A stretch of 64,000 nt of DNA from the NCBI GenBank assembly GCA_035235625.1, contig CP141140.1:26122685-26186684 (forward strand), read 5' to 3'. The DNA comes from Saururus chinensis. Taxonomy: Eukaryota > Streptophyta > Magnoliopsida > Piperales > Saururaceae. Of the stretch, positions 43,313-55,299 are shown one piece after another; within the stretch, counting starts at the first letter, position 1; each line of letters opens with the position of its first letter. Below the pieces are notes generated by a model that was given only the letters and a program-made list of their open reading frames with translations, ran no database searches and had not been told where the DNA came from. The position numbers and the translations under genes were made by a program.

Positions 43313-45980
43313 AAGAAGGGTTGAAGAAGCTGCTCACTTACTCTAGCTTTAAATATTATAAACATTTCAATTTTACCGTTGCACAAAAACCTCAATAGAA
43401 TGACACACAAGTAAAAAGACATATCACTCCTTTTGTCATCAGGTAAATTTTTTAACTCATCAGGTAGTGGCTGCCTTTAGGGAATTAAGCTTGATACCTT
43501 TCCAAGATAAAAGGGTATATCACTCCTTATGTCCTCATTGTTTTGAGCCTTCCACTATGAGCATTTCCTTAACTCCTTTTACCTTGACCCATACGTACAA
43601 ATGAGGGAATTAACCTTAAAACTTTTTCAGTACTGCCCCACTTTTCTACTTTCTAGAGTTTGACATACATATATTCTGGAATCCACTTACTCTCTCGATT
43701 ACGAATACAACTGCAATACTGCACCACTTGCCTTTTGCTTCCTGCTGAATCCATATTTTAATTTTTGGCCGTCCTCTTGTTAAGTATGTTTACATACATA
43801 CTACGGTGCTTTCACTTGATTTGTAGGTTCTAAATGATATGTTTTTTTAGTATGATTTATTAATTGAATTCCTTCTCTTTCTTGTGCGAGTTGCTTTTCT
43901 CATTTCGATGAAATTAAAATCATATTTGTGAGGTTTTGCTGAACAATATATGGTTGTTATGATTCACGTTAATTTACAACGCAAAGCAGGAGTAAAGGTG
44001 GTGCGGTCTCGGTTTAAAGCAGTCTACCTGGGTTGAGTCCTCCAGGCCCTAACAAAGAATTTTTTTATTAATAAAAATTTTTGCGACGTTGAAGAGTTGG
44101 CAAGACATCAATATCCATGTCGACGGCCACCTTGATGGTCATGATACTTGCGTTGGTAAAAGCATCCAAAGCGCGAATCTGCTAGTGAGGTGATGCCAAG
44201 GGGTCAGATCGTTATAGTGTTCCAATTAAGGGTTGGTCCTAAAAATGACTTTGACATATATGTCGTGCAGGGAAGCGTTTGTAATGCTTACGAGTCAATC
44301 TACGCTGAGCATAAAGAATGTTTATGAGCTATTGAATTTTAAGATGGGTGGCACACATATTAGCACATGTTAGTATAAGTATTACTTATATTAATATATG
44401 CTGCCCATTTTAAAATCTAACCGCTCTTATATGTTCTTTATGCTCGGTATATTATTAAAGTGGAGTATAAAAAATACTTTCTATCATGCAGCTAGTGAGT
44501 TATAACCCAATTGTTAAAGGAAAAAATTTCACGAGGGTGAGACGGAAAAAGAAGACATAAGAGAAGGGATTTATCTAGCATAACTAATTTTTATTATTAA
44601 AGCTAAATAACAAATAATAAAAAGTTGTTAAATCACCCAGAAATGAAAAAGAGAAACTTGGGAGCTGCAGTTCTATGCTTCCCCCTTGTCACATGTGTAC
44701 TAATCATTAAATATGATCACGTAATCAGAAAATTTGTTTTCTAACGGAGGTGGGAAGAAATTAGAGAGTAAAAGAAAAGAAGATGAAAAAAACTTTTATT
44801 TCAAAATCCACCGATATGTTCAAAGGAGCTCATGGAAGCATCCTTGCTTCAATCTTAGAGATCTATTCAATCTCTATGTCTCACTTGTTAGGTTTGGCCT
44901 TGCTTTTCTTAGCTGGCTAGCTAAGCTTTTCATGTCTATAATGACCTCACCTCTAGCTCTATATGCACTTTGGGGCAACGCAAGTTGCAATTTTTTGTTT
45001 CATTAATTTTTTATAAAAAGAAGTGGATTTTTTTAAAATTAATTTTAATAATTTACAATTAAATGAGAATTGCGTTTGGTAATGAATTTGTTTAGAATAA
45101 ATTTGGATGTCGTGTTAAATTTATTTTAAAAATTTTAAATTAATATAATTATTTATCTCTTTCGAACTCGAATATATACGTTTTTAATACTATTTACACT
45201 TAAATTTGAGCCTTATCAAACAAAATTCTACGAAGGTAAATACTTTTTAAATTTTAAAATATGCCCCACTTATATAATACATTTATCAAGGTTTAAATTA
45301 ATATGAAAGGTAATTATTTAAAAATAAAAAAATTTATAATTCTAAAATAGAGGTTGGGAATTGGAATTAACAGAATCACCTCCCAATTCCGACTCCAAAT
45401 AGCTTGGAATTAACTTCTATGCAAAAAATTTATATATACAGATATGATTTTAATAATTTAAAATTAAAATTTAACCTAAATTCTATTAAAAGTAGACCCA
45501 TGTCCGCCACCATAATCGTTGGGCTTTAGGTCATTTCCTCGATTATTATTGGGCCTTCCGCTTGGATCTTTTATGAAATTTGGAATGGGTTCCCCAGCCT
45601 ATCGTGGTATCTCTTCGTCCAGCCATGTGTACACTTAGCCTATTTGACAAGGTGAGAAAGGAGAAGCAATGGCAGGCCCAATTGAAGCGATTCCATGCGC
45701 TTGATGATACCTGCAACGCAAGAATAGAAGACCGAAGAGGTAAATCGTAATCTAAGGTTTACGGATACTAACAGCACTCCGCGTTGTGCTCCCTTTTCGT
45801 TTATTTAACAGGTTTCATTTAGCTAAAAAACAAGGACTGCGTGCCTATTAGGGTTACTAAAACATGTACTGTTTTTTCTCAGTCAATTTTAAGTAAGTCT
45901 CTAATTACAATGAAATATGGATCAAGGTGAAAAGCATAGACGAGCCCAGATGTTGGAGGTGGAGCTTGGGTGAGTAACAC
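43313..45980. other. Unassigned sequence
   Basis: No supported gene. A 90-codon frame at 44734-45006 has no recognisable domain. The GC-richer part at 45580-45790 has no coding similarity I can name. Confidence 0.4.
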
Positions 45981-46102
45981 CCCTCAACATAACCCACAAG
46001 TCACATACATTCTGAGCCTATAAGAGGTGACATGGAGGCTAGTGGACCTTTTCGGGAAGGGTGCTTATCATACATGGGCTTACACATCAAAAGGCAATGA
46101 AA
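45981..46102 (+). repeat. Dispersed repeat D, copy 1
   Basis: CCCTCAACATAACCCA through CACATCAAAAGGCAATGAAA, repeated in the same orientation at 47462-47597 with a few substitutions and an extra 14 bp (ATTATGTGACTCAC) in copy 2. Confidence 0.8.
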
Positions 46103-47158
46103 GGATAGTGATATTCCCACAACAATAATCAAGCCAATGAAATTTCAACAAATATATTATTTGAGTTGATATCGATACAAGCTATAGCCGGTTCACAATA
46201 ATCATCAAATATATTATTATTAGTATTCAAATGATGAAATGATCAGTAACAAAGGCAAGGATCATCTCCCGACCAACAATGTTTGAAGAATTGTTTGGAA
46301 GAAATCAAGAACTACTTCATCTTTCTTGCTGAAAGCATCTATGAATAAACCTTGATCAAAGTGAAAATTATTAAAATTTACAAGAAAAAGGCACACTATA
46401 CTCACGAAGTAAACAATATAGATACAAAATTATTGAGATTGAATCAACTTAGAGAACACTCAAAGGGGAAAATGCACAATTCGCTAATCGAGAAAGTCAC
46501 TTACATGAGATAACCTTTTTTTGGGGTACAATTTTACCCAAATAATCTTTTTTGATGAAATAAGATAGTATTCTAATAGTGTAATTATTGCATATATAAT
46601 TTCTATATTCCAGTTAGTTTTTTTAAAATTTGTTGTAGTCATCTAGTGGTTGTAATTCTATGGTTATAAATAAATTTCTTATAGTTCTTCTATATTCCAA
46701 TCAGGTTTTTACAATTTTGTGTAGCCATCTAATAGCCTTAATGCTCTCATTATAAATTAAAAAAAATTATAAACATACCCTTACAAGGCTTCTAAATAAG
46801 ATTAAAACTTATTCTTCTTCTTTTCTCCCTATGAATTTATTTTTATTTTTTAGGCTAAACGTGTCCCTTACCTATCTATCTTAACCTATGTAATCCACAG
46901 AAAACAAACAAAAAGGAAGAAAGAACGCAATGGGTGTTAGGTAAGTATTTTATTTATCTAATTATTTAAAATTTATATACAAATTGGACATTCATATTTG
47001 GTAAATTAATTTGTTTGCAAATTTTAAAATAAATTACCATTGTTTTATTTTATCTCTTTTTTTTGCATGATTTATTTTTCATGCAACCCTAATATTTTTA
47101 TAAATTAATTGACATACTAAGTTCACATGCTTTTGCACGTGCTATATTCCTAGTAATA
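46103..47158. other. Unassigned AT-rich sequence
   Basis: No gene or transposon terminus seen. Two near-copies of TATATTCCA(G/A)TxAGxTTTTxxAA with GTAGxCATCTA occur near 46605 and 46690, indicating a local duplication. Confidence 0.4.
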
Positions 47159-47439
47159 GAAAATAATATTGCAAGAAATGAAAATGTTGGTTCTCCCGCC
47201 GATCATTTGGCTGATGCTGGCTTGACACCATCTCATATAGCTGCAACTGTATTTAACATCTTGGGACAAACCAGAGAAGCTCTTGAAATCATGTCATAAA
47301 AGTGCAAAGACTCGGCAATTGTGGACAAATATAAATGACCATTCAAAAAATCCTTATAATATTAATAAAAAAATGTCACATGTGCATACACAGAAACACT
47401 GTAGCCCACAGTTGCCAGTTCGCTCAATGCGAAGAAGCT
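47159..47439 (+). repeat. Dispersed repeat B, copy 2
   Basis: Same orientation as 7309-7620, lacking about 33 bp of that copy. Repeat D copy 2 starts 23 bp further right, so the locus is a chimera of two dispersed repeats. Confidence 0.8.
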
Positions 47440-47461
47440 TGAGTAATGCTAAGACGACTGG

Positions 47462-47597
47462 CCCTCAACATAACCCATAAGTCACATTATGTGACTCACA
47501 TACATTCTGAGCCTATAAGAGGTGACATGGAGGCTAGTGGACATTTTCGGGAAGAGTGCTTATCATACATGGGCTTACACATCAAAAGGCAATGAAA
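47462..47597 (+). repeat. Dispersed repeat D, copy 2
   Basis: See repeat D copy 1. The extra bases make a short direct duplication of CACAT. Confidence 0.8.
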
Positions 47598-49249
47598 TGA
47601 AAACATTGTAATCCTGTTGTCACCTGGGGTGTGAGTGTAACACATAAATGGAAGAACACATTTACGTTAAGGATGCAACTATTTCCACCCCAGTATTGTC
47701 TCACTTCCCTTAAAAAATTCATAAATAAAAGTATTATTTTATTTACTTCTTTCTCCCATCTTCTCCTTGATTTTTCTCGGCCCAACCCCTCTTTCCTCCT
47801 CTGAAGGCAATATCACTCCGGCCATGCCGCCTCCTCTATGGCCACACTACTCTTTGCCAGGGATGGATATTCCACTAGCGGTGATTATAAGAGCTGCCAA
47901 TCTTGCCATGACCATGGTCGCCACCATGGGTATACTAAGGCCAAATCTGGCCTCAAGAGCAGAGTATTACAACTAGGATAGGGCTAGCTCAGCACACAGC
48001 TAGACACGATTTGGTCATGGCAGCCAGCCATGGGCCACCATGGGGGAGGTGCTGTCTAGGAAGAGGATGTCGGCTCCTGTGTGGGGAAGAAAGTACGATG
48101 GGTATATTTTAAAAACATATTCAAATTTTTTTTATAAAATTAGGGTCTAAAATTGAGAAAATTTATAAGATTCAAATGTGAGACAAAATTGGGGTGGGGG
48201 AAAGTTAATAATAATATTATATCAAAACGAAAAACCATATAATTTTATTAGAAAAGACTTTTTAGCACCAAAAATTTATCAGAACTACACTTTTCTTATT
48301 TTTTGTTTTGAAACAATCTCCTCCTAAATTAACATCCCCACATCCTCTTCTAGAAGGGTTATTCAATTGGTCCAATATACGGGTCAGGTATGCCACATAT
48401 GTGACATGCTCTTGGATTTGGTTTCACATTTTAAAGACAATAGAGGGGTCAGGCATAGTCACTATATACTGATATGCTCACTTCCATATTTTCAACGATA
48501 ATATAGCTTATGATATGTGAGGTTGAACACAGCTTACAATTGGTACTAGTAATATCAGTGGCTTTTGTAGGAGTGTACTCATGACCAGAAGGGACCGTGT
48601 TGGTTCTCTATATCTATACTCCCTTGTTTGAGTCTGTCTATATATGCCCAAATTTGCATTAGTGCTCATGATTAGAAGGGATACGGACAAAGGGTTGTCC
48701 ATGTTGGTCCTCCGTATCTATACCACCTTCTTTGTGTGTGTCTTTGTTCACCCAAATCTGTCTTTTTTGTAATCAAAAGAAGTCCTTATCCCACCCATCG
48801 TTGGCAACAATTCTTCTAATCTATTTTGATTAACTTTTATCTCAAGTTCTGTAGTAATTGAATTAGTAAAAGAAGAATGACATAGATTTGTTGAGGGAAA
48901 GTTTTTCAATTCTCCCAATTTGCATTATAAACTACTGTATTAATAAAAATATAATATAATTCGACATCGTGTATGTAGTTACGCACTTATAATTTTTATC
49001 GTGTTATCGATAATATGATAGTTATACATAGTGTGTTATTGCATCTATGCTAAAAATTATTTTTGGTATATTACATGTGTATATCATATCATTACTTATG
49101 CAATAGATTATAAATCGTGTTGTTACTTCATATGATACTTAACACGATATGTTCAATATCATGTTCTCAAGTACATGATAAAGTGCAATCTTATGTAATC
49201 TAAAAATTCACATGTTTTATTAACTCTGGTCTAAAATTTGACATTCGTG
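47598..49249. other. Unassigned sequence
   Basis: No supported gene. A direct duplication around GACCAGAAGGGAxxxT / GATTAGAAGGGATAC with TTGGTxCTCxxTATCTATAC recurs at about 48590-48630 and 48670-48725. Confidence 0.4.
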
Positions 49250-49760
49250 CTGGGTGAGCCATTGCAACTAGTGATTTAGTTGATGATCTAAAAGTGACAA
49301 ACATAACTCCTGGAAATCTTTTGTGCAGTCTTTGGGGAAATAAATGGGATCAATGTTTGGCGCAATCAGAGTTTGCATATAATACGACTGTCAACAGGAC
49401 CACTGGAAAAACACCTTTTAAGGCTATTTATGGTAGGAATCCAAGGCATACTCTTGATCTGATCAACTTGTTAAACAGAGTCAAGAAAATGCTGATGCTT
49501 ATAATGCTTTGGTAAGACTGACAGCTGCTCATCAAGAAGTAAGTTGCAAATTGCAGGAATCCAATCAAAAAAGTATAAGAAGGTAGCTAATCAACATAGG
49601 AAGAAGAAGGCTTTTGATGTAAGAGATAAGTTATGGTGCATTTGCATAGAGAACGATTGTCAATTTGCCTGCTGAATTATCCATCTACGAGACTTTTAAT
49701 GTGAGGAATATTTATGAATTTTATAATCTTGATAATATACACTCCAGGTCGAGTTTTTCT
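49250..49760 (+). pseudogene. Ty3/gypsy (chromovirus-like) integrase C-terminal fragment
   Basis: 49294-49515 translates to a piece with WGNKWDQCLAQSEFAYN, TTGKTPFKAIYGRNPRHTLD, the conserved end of the chromovirus integrase core. In other phases to the right, VANQHRKKKAFDVRDK and LPAELSIYETFNVRNIYEFY match the integrase C-terminal region. Frameshifts and stops separate these. Everything upstream (gag to catalytic core) is missing. Confidence 0.8.
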
Positions 49761-49774
49761 AAGGGGAGGAGAAT

Positions 49775-50222
49775 TGATGTAGGCCAAAGACTCATTTGCC
49801 CCTGCGAATTGAAGAAATACAGCATTTACTTGCAGGTTAGTTTGGTCATTTGCATGTTTAGCTGAATTGGCAAGTTCAACCGTTAAACGATTTTAATGAC
49901 ATTAACGATCAGCTTCAGCTGAAAGCCTTCTTCAGATTATAAAAGAGGTAGATCCAGAATTTTTGGGCAGAATGATCTCTTTGAAAAAATTGACAGAACT
50001 GTGTTCTTTGTGGAGCTGAATCTAGTTGGGAACTCGTGGAATCAAGTTGTATTTGTCGAATTTGTCATTTAATAGTGTAAGTCAAGTGAATTGTTTGGAC
50101 TAGCTCGATGTGATCTCATACTCTGTTTTGCGCAATTGATTGTACTAGAATTCTCGAACAGAATTCTTTCATCTCTCTTTTGTCAATTGTCTGCAAATTG
50201 ATATTCTTCTCCTGTTGTTACA
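49775..50222 (+). repeat. 3' LTR of the chromovirus-like fragment
   Basis: AAGGGGAGGAGAAT (49761-49774) is a purine tract directly before TGATGTAGG, the proposed LTR start. TTATAAAAGAG near 49936 is a plausible TATA box. The LTR is proposed to end GTTGTTACA at 50222. No partner LTR exists here, so the right edge is provisional. Confidence 0.55.
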
Positions 50223-51010
50223 ATATTTTAATTGAAGAAGTCAGAAAAGAATTGAACAACTATTTTTACCAATTTGTGTTATACAGACTTGTTTTTCCTT
50301 CTGCTATTGCAAAATAAGGGCCTGCAAATTTGTTTTTCCTACTGCTGTTGCATCAATAAGGGCCGAGGTATGACCGCAGCACTGCCAAGGGCAGCCTCAT
50401 CTCCTAATTACCAGCACAACCTTGCAAGGGGATCTTTCAACGAAGAGAGAAGCCACTAGAGACAAAGACGAAAAAAATTTTCATGAAAAACTAAAAATCC
50501 ATTCTATGAGGATTGCAAAATTGTGTGAAATGCATTATCACCAACAGATTGAGACCCAAGAGAAACTGAAGTAGTAATGTATGCATAAGAAAGCAACAAA
50601 CCCACTGAATCAATTCTCACAAAGTGCTCTTTTTGGCAAGTCTGTAATTCTGAGTGGGCAATTTCGCGAGCCGTGCCCACTACTTACCTCCCCACCCGGA
50701 AAACCGATCGGAGCAAAGGCTGCCATGGCCCAACCATGCCAGAGAGTCACCGTCGGAGAAGGTGACTCCGTTGTCAGTTCTGATGGCTGACCCCTGGTTG
50801 GCCCTACGTATTACCCTGGCAATTAACTAGTTGTCCACTCAGAGTGGGGTTGGACGGGGCAAGCTGTCTCTATGGTGCACTTATGAGTTATGCGCAATAA
50901 ATTGTTAGGTACGCTCACGCGTAGCTTATGGTGTCCATTTACTACACGTGTCCATTTACTGCACGTGTCCATAGCTTGTGGTGATGAGTATCATTTTTAT
51001 ATACGATAAG
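50223..51010. other. Unassigned sequence
   Basis: No supported gene. TTTTTCCTxCTGCTxTTGCA with AATAAGGGCC is duplicated in tandem (50292-50325 and 50332-50363). A 69-codon frame at 50581-50790 has no known domain. Confidence 0.4.
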
Positions 51011-51014
51011 GGTA

Positions 51015-51121
51015 CTAATGACTTCATTTGATTTTAAAAAATGAACTAAAGTTAGTTCTTAGAGTTATTTTAATTTATTTTAAAAAATTAAATAGAGCTA
51101 TTAATATTGAACAGAGGGAGC
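51015..51121. mobile_element. Stowaway-like MITE, copy 3
   Basis: The right end in reverse complement reads GCTCCCTCTGTTC, with the shared AATAGCTCTATTTAATTTTTT stretch and AAAATAAATT core. The left end is decayed (TACTAATGACTTCATTTG). Confidence 0.55.
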
Positions 51122-51745
51122 TTCATATGTAAAAACATCTAAAGCCCAAGGGATTTATGTCTGCGCTTATATTTAAATGGGGGGAATATTTTTTCATGTA
51201 TAGGGCAGACTTGAACACAAATTAATCGTTTTTATCTTCACTAATAGGTAACTCAGAATATGAACATACAATTGTCTATATCCATCCCTTTAAAATGAAA
51301 ATAGAGTTACTAACAATTTAGAAAAAAAAGAAGCAATTACTAGCTATGATAGCTGCTGAATAATGGTAAATAGTAAAAAGAAAAGGATCCAATAGTTATG
51401 TAGCTTGTTAGCCTATTGTATAGCTATTAGCTGAAACCATATGACTCTCATAAGTTATTTCTTCATTTTCTTCAATTGGGATAATTATCTCGTCTTTCTT
51501 TTGATCTAAGAGAGATTGAATTAGAGGATTTGCCTTCTTTTGATTATAGAAGTCCCTCAATGTTTTCTGTTTCCCACTTAGTTTTTTTTCTTTGTGAATT
51601 TTTTCTTTTTCTTTCTCTTCCCAAGCTCTCCAAATATTAGATAAAAGTTTCTCATTTTCATTTTCAACCACATGCTAAAACTTATCTATTTTGGTTTATG
51701 TATCTATATTCTCTCAAAAGATAGTTCTCACTTCATTTTTTTTTG
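51122..51745. other. Unassigned sequence
   Basis: A minus-strand frame at 51408-51671 (87 codons) is Lys/Glu-rich with heptad-like EEKEKEKIHKEKK. No family is recognised, so it is not called a gene. Confidence 0.35.
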
Positions 51746-51754
51746 TTAAAATGG

Positions 51755-51835
51755 TTGTTATATTCGCGACACTTAATAAAGCGTTGCTAATAACCAATTA
51801 TTAGAAACACTTAGGATTATGTATCACTAATAATT
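51755..51835. mobile_element. CACTA subterminal fragment
   Basis: CGCGACACTTAATAAAGC followed by GTTGCTAATAACCAATTATTAG and a further CACTAAT word, matching the subterminal unit of the CACTA family. No terminus present. Confidence 0.5.
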
Positions 51836-52232
51836 TTTATATGTATTTTGGAAATTTTTAGAGGTATACTAAGGCAAATAAATAGTTCTTTTATAAGTGA
51901 TTTATAAGCATGTAAAGAAAAAAAATACGAAGAAGTAGATAGTAATGTGTCTGAGTTTTTATTTTATGCGGTTTTTTTAGTGATTATATGTACATAAAGA
52001 GAGGAAAATAGTAATATTGTCTATTTTGAGCATATGTAACTAAAACTTATTTGTCATAATTTTCTTCTTTCGTAGTAACTATAGTCAAATGTTTAATATG
52101 TAGTCATAATACTTATTGAAGTATATTTAGTAATATTTAATACTAAAAACATATTAGTATGTATGATACTTTATATACTTTAGATTTATATATATATATT
52201 ATTTTTATTTTTTTAGTTCAAGCCTAGTTTGT

Positions 52233-53262
52233 AGGGCTGTCAATGGGTAACCATTTGCCTACCTCACCCGCTCACCCGATACAAAATTTGTGAGCAGGTA
52301 ATTGATAAATGGGTATGAGTAAATAAGTAGGTAAGTAATTTTACCCACCCATTTATTTTGCGGGTAGGGTATGGGCAACCCCTTATCCATACCCGTTACC
52401 CATTACCCATTATATGAATCATATATAAAGACATAGTTGCATATGTCGCCCAAGGAGAATGTCTTGCATATGAAACATTTTGTACTTTTATATTTTCATT
52501 GTGAAACATTGGATAGGCTTTTAAAAAATATATATATATTTATAATGCAAATTTATAATTAAGAAAATAGAAGAGAATGCAGTCAATCTTTTGTATCTTC
52601 TTATGTTATGCTTGTTGCATAAAATGTGTATCTTGAAGAGCAAATATAAGTTTTATCCTCGATGAATCGCAATATGAAAGTGATTGATAAATGAGGGGAT
52701 TTTGTGTTGAGTAAGCAGTGAGAATTTTATTTTTAGTTTTTAATGTCATGTTTTTTGGTTTTGATAAGTACTCAGTTTTTACTTTATTATAGCTAATCGG
52801 AAGAGTAAGGTTTATATATGTACGTAACAAGATTAGTCTTGTATCTTGTAGTATTTTGGTATGATGATCAAAGGACTTTGGAGTAATAAAAATTACTTTA
52901 AAGTCTTGATTTTTTTATATGTATATCTAAGGTGTCATATTCTTATTATATTATTTTTTTGTATAAAATGTGAGGTTTGTGTATGCAATATTGCTCATGT
53001 CCTTATTGGATTGAACTTGTCATACATTGGATAAGCTTTTAAAAATATAAATAATTTATGATAATTTATTTTATATTATTTATTATTTATTGATCTGTTG
53101 GCCATTTACTAGTAACCCGCCCGTTTGCTCGATGGGTAATGGGTAGTAAGTAGGGTGTGGGTAATGAATGAGGAAATGAGTAATGGGTAATGCATAGGGT
53201 ATAGGTAAAAGTTTTGAAAGAGGGTATAGATGTGGGTAAAGTCTTACCCAACCCATACAAGT
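52233..53262. mobile_element. GGGTA-rich hAT-like element, about 1 kb
   Basis: The left end AGGGCTGTCAATGGGTAACC is typical of a common plant hAT-like non-autonomous family. Dense ACCC / GGGTA words in both orientations occupy the left 190 bp (52236-52425) and right 160 bp (53100-53260), around an AT-rich interior. The expected mirrored TTGACAGCCCT end is missing, and the TTCGAGC repeat starts there, so the right end was lost or replaced. No transposase. Confidence 0.55.
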
Positions 53263-53264
53263 TC

Positions 53265-53441
53265 GAGCTTAGGCTCATGATTAACTTAAGTTCGAGCTCA
53301 AGCCAAGCTTTTTATTTCCAATTCGAGCCGAGCTCGAGCTTGAAATTTCGAGCTTATTCAAGTTTCGAGCCAAGCTTCAGTAGTTCGAGCTCGAGCCATA
53401 AAAGCCCAATACTAGGCTCAGCTCGGCTCGTTAATACCCCC
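53265..53441 (-). repeat. TTCGAGC/GCTCGAG-rich dispersed repeat, copy 2
   Basis: Reverse complement starts GGGGGTATTAACGAGCCGAG and matches 331-495. Its terminus coincides with the point where copia-3 RT is cut off. Confidence 0.6.
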
Positions 53442-53661
53442 TAATCCCAAGTTTAACAAACAGACTAAAAATCTCAAAATAATCATGCCCTTGTAGTTGA
53501 AAATAACCCTTAGCCACAAAATGAACCCTATACCATTCAACAATGCCATCAGCCTTAACCTTCACCTTGTAAACCAACTTGCACCCAATAACATGGTGAG
53601 GGGAGGGAGGCAGTAGTGTCCAGGTCTTATTTTTTATAAAAGTAAAAAATTTCACATTCAT
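53431..53661 (-). pseudogene. Copia 3 reverse transcriptase start
   Basis: Contains NKTWTLLPPSPHHVIGCKLV, ADGIVEWYRVHFVAKGY and HDYFEIFSLFVK, the first RT blocks of RE1-like elements. It stops before the palm catalytic motifs. Confidence 0.85.
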
Positions 53662-53806
53662 GGCAGCTTATCATCTCGGGTCCTTGACAATGCCTTTGAA
53701 AGTAGCAGGTTCTTTAGAATCGAGAGATGCCAAAAGAGCTGTAGGAAGAAGATGGTTTTAGGATGAAGAATACTATCTTGGAAGCATGCAACCATGTGAT
53801 GAGTCT

Positions 53807-54970
53807 TCAAGGGAGGAGCCACAATAGATGTCTCAGTAGGAGAAATGAGAGGTTCAATATGACCAGTAGGAAGCAAGACTGGAGGTGATGATTTTTAGGT
53901 GAAGCAGGGGAAGGTGCTAAGGAAGGCTCCACTGGAAGTGGAGATGAAGGAGACAATGTGGGCGCTGTAGTAGATGGCGGCAAGCCTAGAGAGGATTCAA
54001 CAGATTGTTCTGATGAATGTGTGTCATGAGTCCATTTTCCAAGTCGAAAATTAGCGGGACGAGATACGGGCGAAGAGAAAATATGCTGAAATGGGAAGAG
54101 CCCTTCGTCAAAAAATACATGACGAGAGATAAACAATTTATAAGAAAGAGGGTCCAAGCAATAGAAACCCTTATGCTGAGTATTATAGCCATGAAAAATG
54201 CACTGCTTGCTGCTAGGATCAAGTTTACCAAGACCAAAGGGATTAAGGCGTGGATAACAAGAACAACCAAATATATGTAAATGATCATAATCAGGTGGTT
54301 TGTGAAACACCAACTCATAGAGGCTCTTATAACCAAGATGTGCAGTAGGAGAGTGATTGATAAGATAAGCCGCTGTTTGAAAAGCATAATTCATAAATAA
54401 TTTAGGAACAATCCCATGTAAGAGTAAGGTGAGTTTGGTCTTCACAATATATCTATGCTTCCGTTCGGCTAGTCGATTTTGTTGAGGAATTCCCGGAGAA
54501 AAAATCCGATTCAAAATAGTACGAGTTTGAAAATAATGTATCAAAGAGTGCAGAAAAATTCACCACCACCATCACTTTGCACAATTCTTACACAGGTAGA
54601 AAATAAGTTTTCAACAAGTGTAATAAAGTGAACAAGATGAGTAGCAACCTCTGATTTCTTGTACATTAAAAAGATCCAAGTAAAACGAGAATATTTATCC
54701 ACCACAATTAAATACTATTTAAAACCATCAGGTAAGTGGGGTGGGTCCTATACATCACAATGTAAAGTATGAAGTAAAGAAGTAGAATAAGAAGACGGGT
54801 GTGGCAAGAGCAAACAACTGCTTTTCCCAAACCCGCAACTTTCACAATGCAACGATGTGGTAGGAGGAAGGTGCAACACATTCTTGAGATGGTTGAAAAC
54901 CTTGGCGGATAGATGACCAAGGTGAGCATGCCGTGTTGGAAGGCACTTTATTTGCAACATAACCGACAAC
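53807..54970 (-). pseudogene. Copia 3 integrase
   Basis: 54748-54969 holds the pre-integrase zinc region (RHAHLGHLS... CESCGFGKSS). A stretch with HCD near 54750 and IVQSDGGGEF near 54560-54590 carries the first two catalytic Asp positions. 53807-54544 covers the DDE end (SPGIPQQNRLAERKHRYIV), AAYLINHSPTAHLGYKS, YDHLHIFGCSCYPRLNPF and PLSYKLFISRHVFFDE, then a Pro/Ser-rich linker. Frames change between pieces, so no full product is possible. Confidence 0.85.
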
Positions 54971-55299
54971 CAATCCCTTATTAGATGCCAGTGGAATTGG
55001 GTAGAGTTAGTCCTTGCAAGAAACTTTAAGAATTGTCCTCTCTGACATTTTGTCCTTTTATCACAAAACCAAAATCACTGAAGACAAGATAATAATTATT
55101 GTCAGAGGAAAACCGGGACATAGATAAAATATTCTTGGCGATATTAGGAACAACAAAGATGCCATTTAATGATAAACTAGTAGATAATTAAAGGAAGGTC
55201 ATCAATACGAGAGATCAGAAGACCAGCGCCATTTCTAACCATAACGTGTAAGGGTCCAGAATAAGAACGCATACCTTGGAGAGGAGTGGCATCGGTGGT

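Noticed and set aside
51408..51671. 87-codon Lys/Glu-rich frame, considered as a viral-like or retroelement gag piece
   Set aside because: No conserved motif seen and no neighbouring retroelement domain.
52233..53262. Interstitial telomere repeats
   Set aside because: Words are GGGTA/GGGTAA mixed with others, not TTTAGGG arrays, and occur in both orientations.
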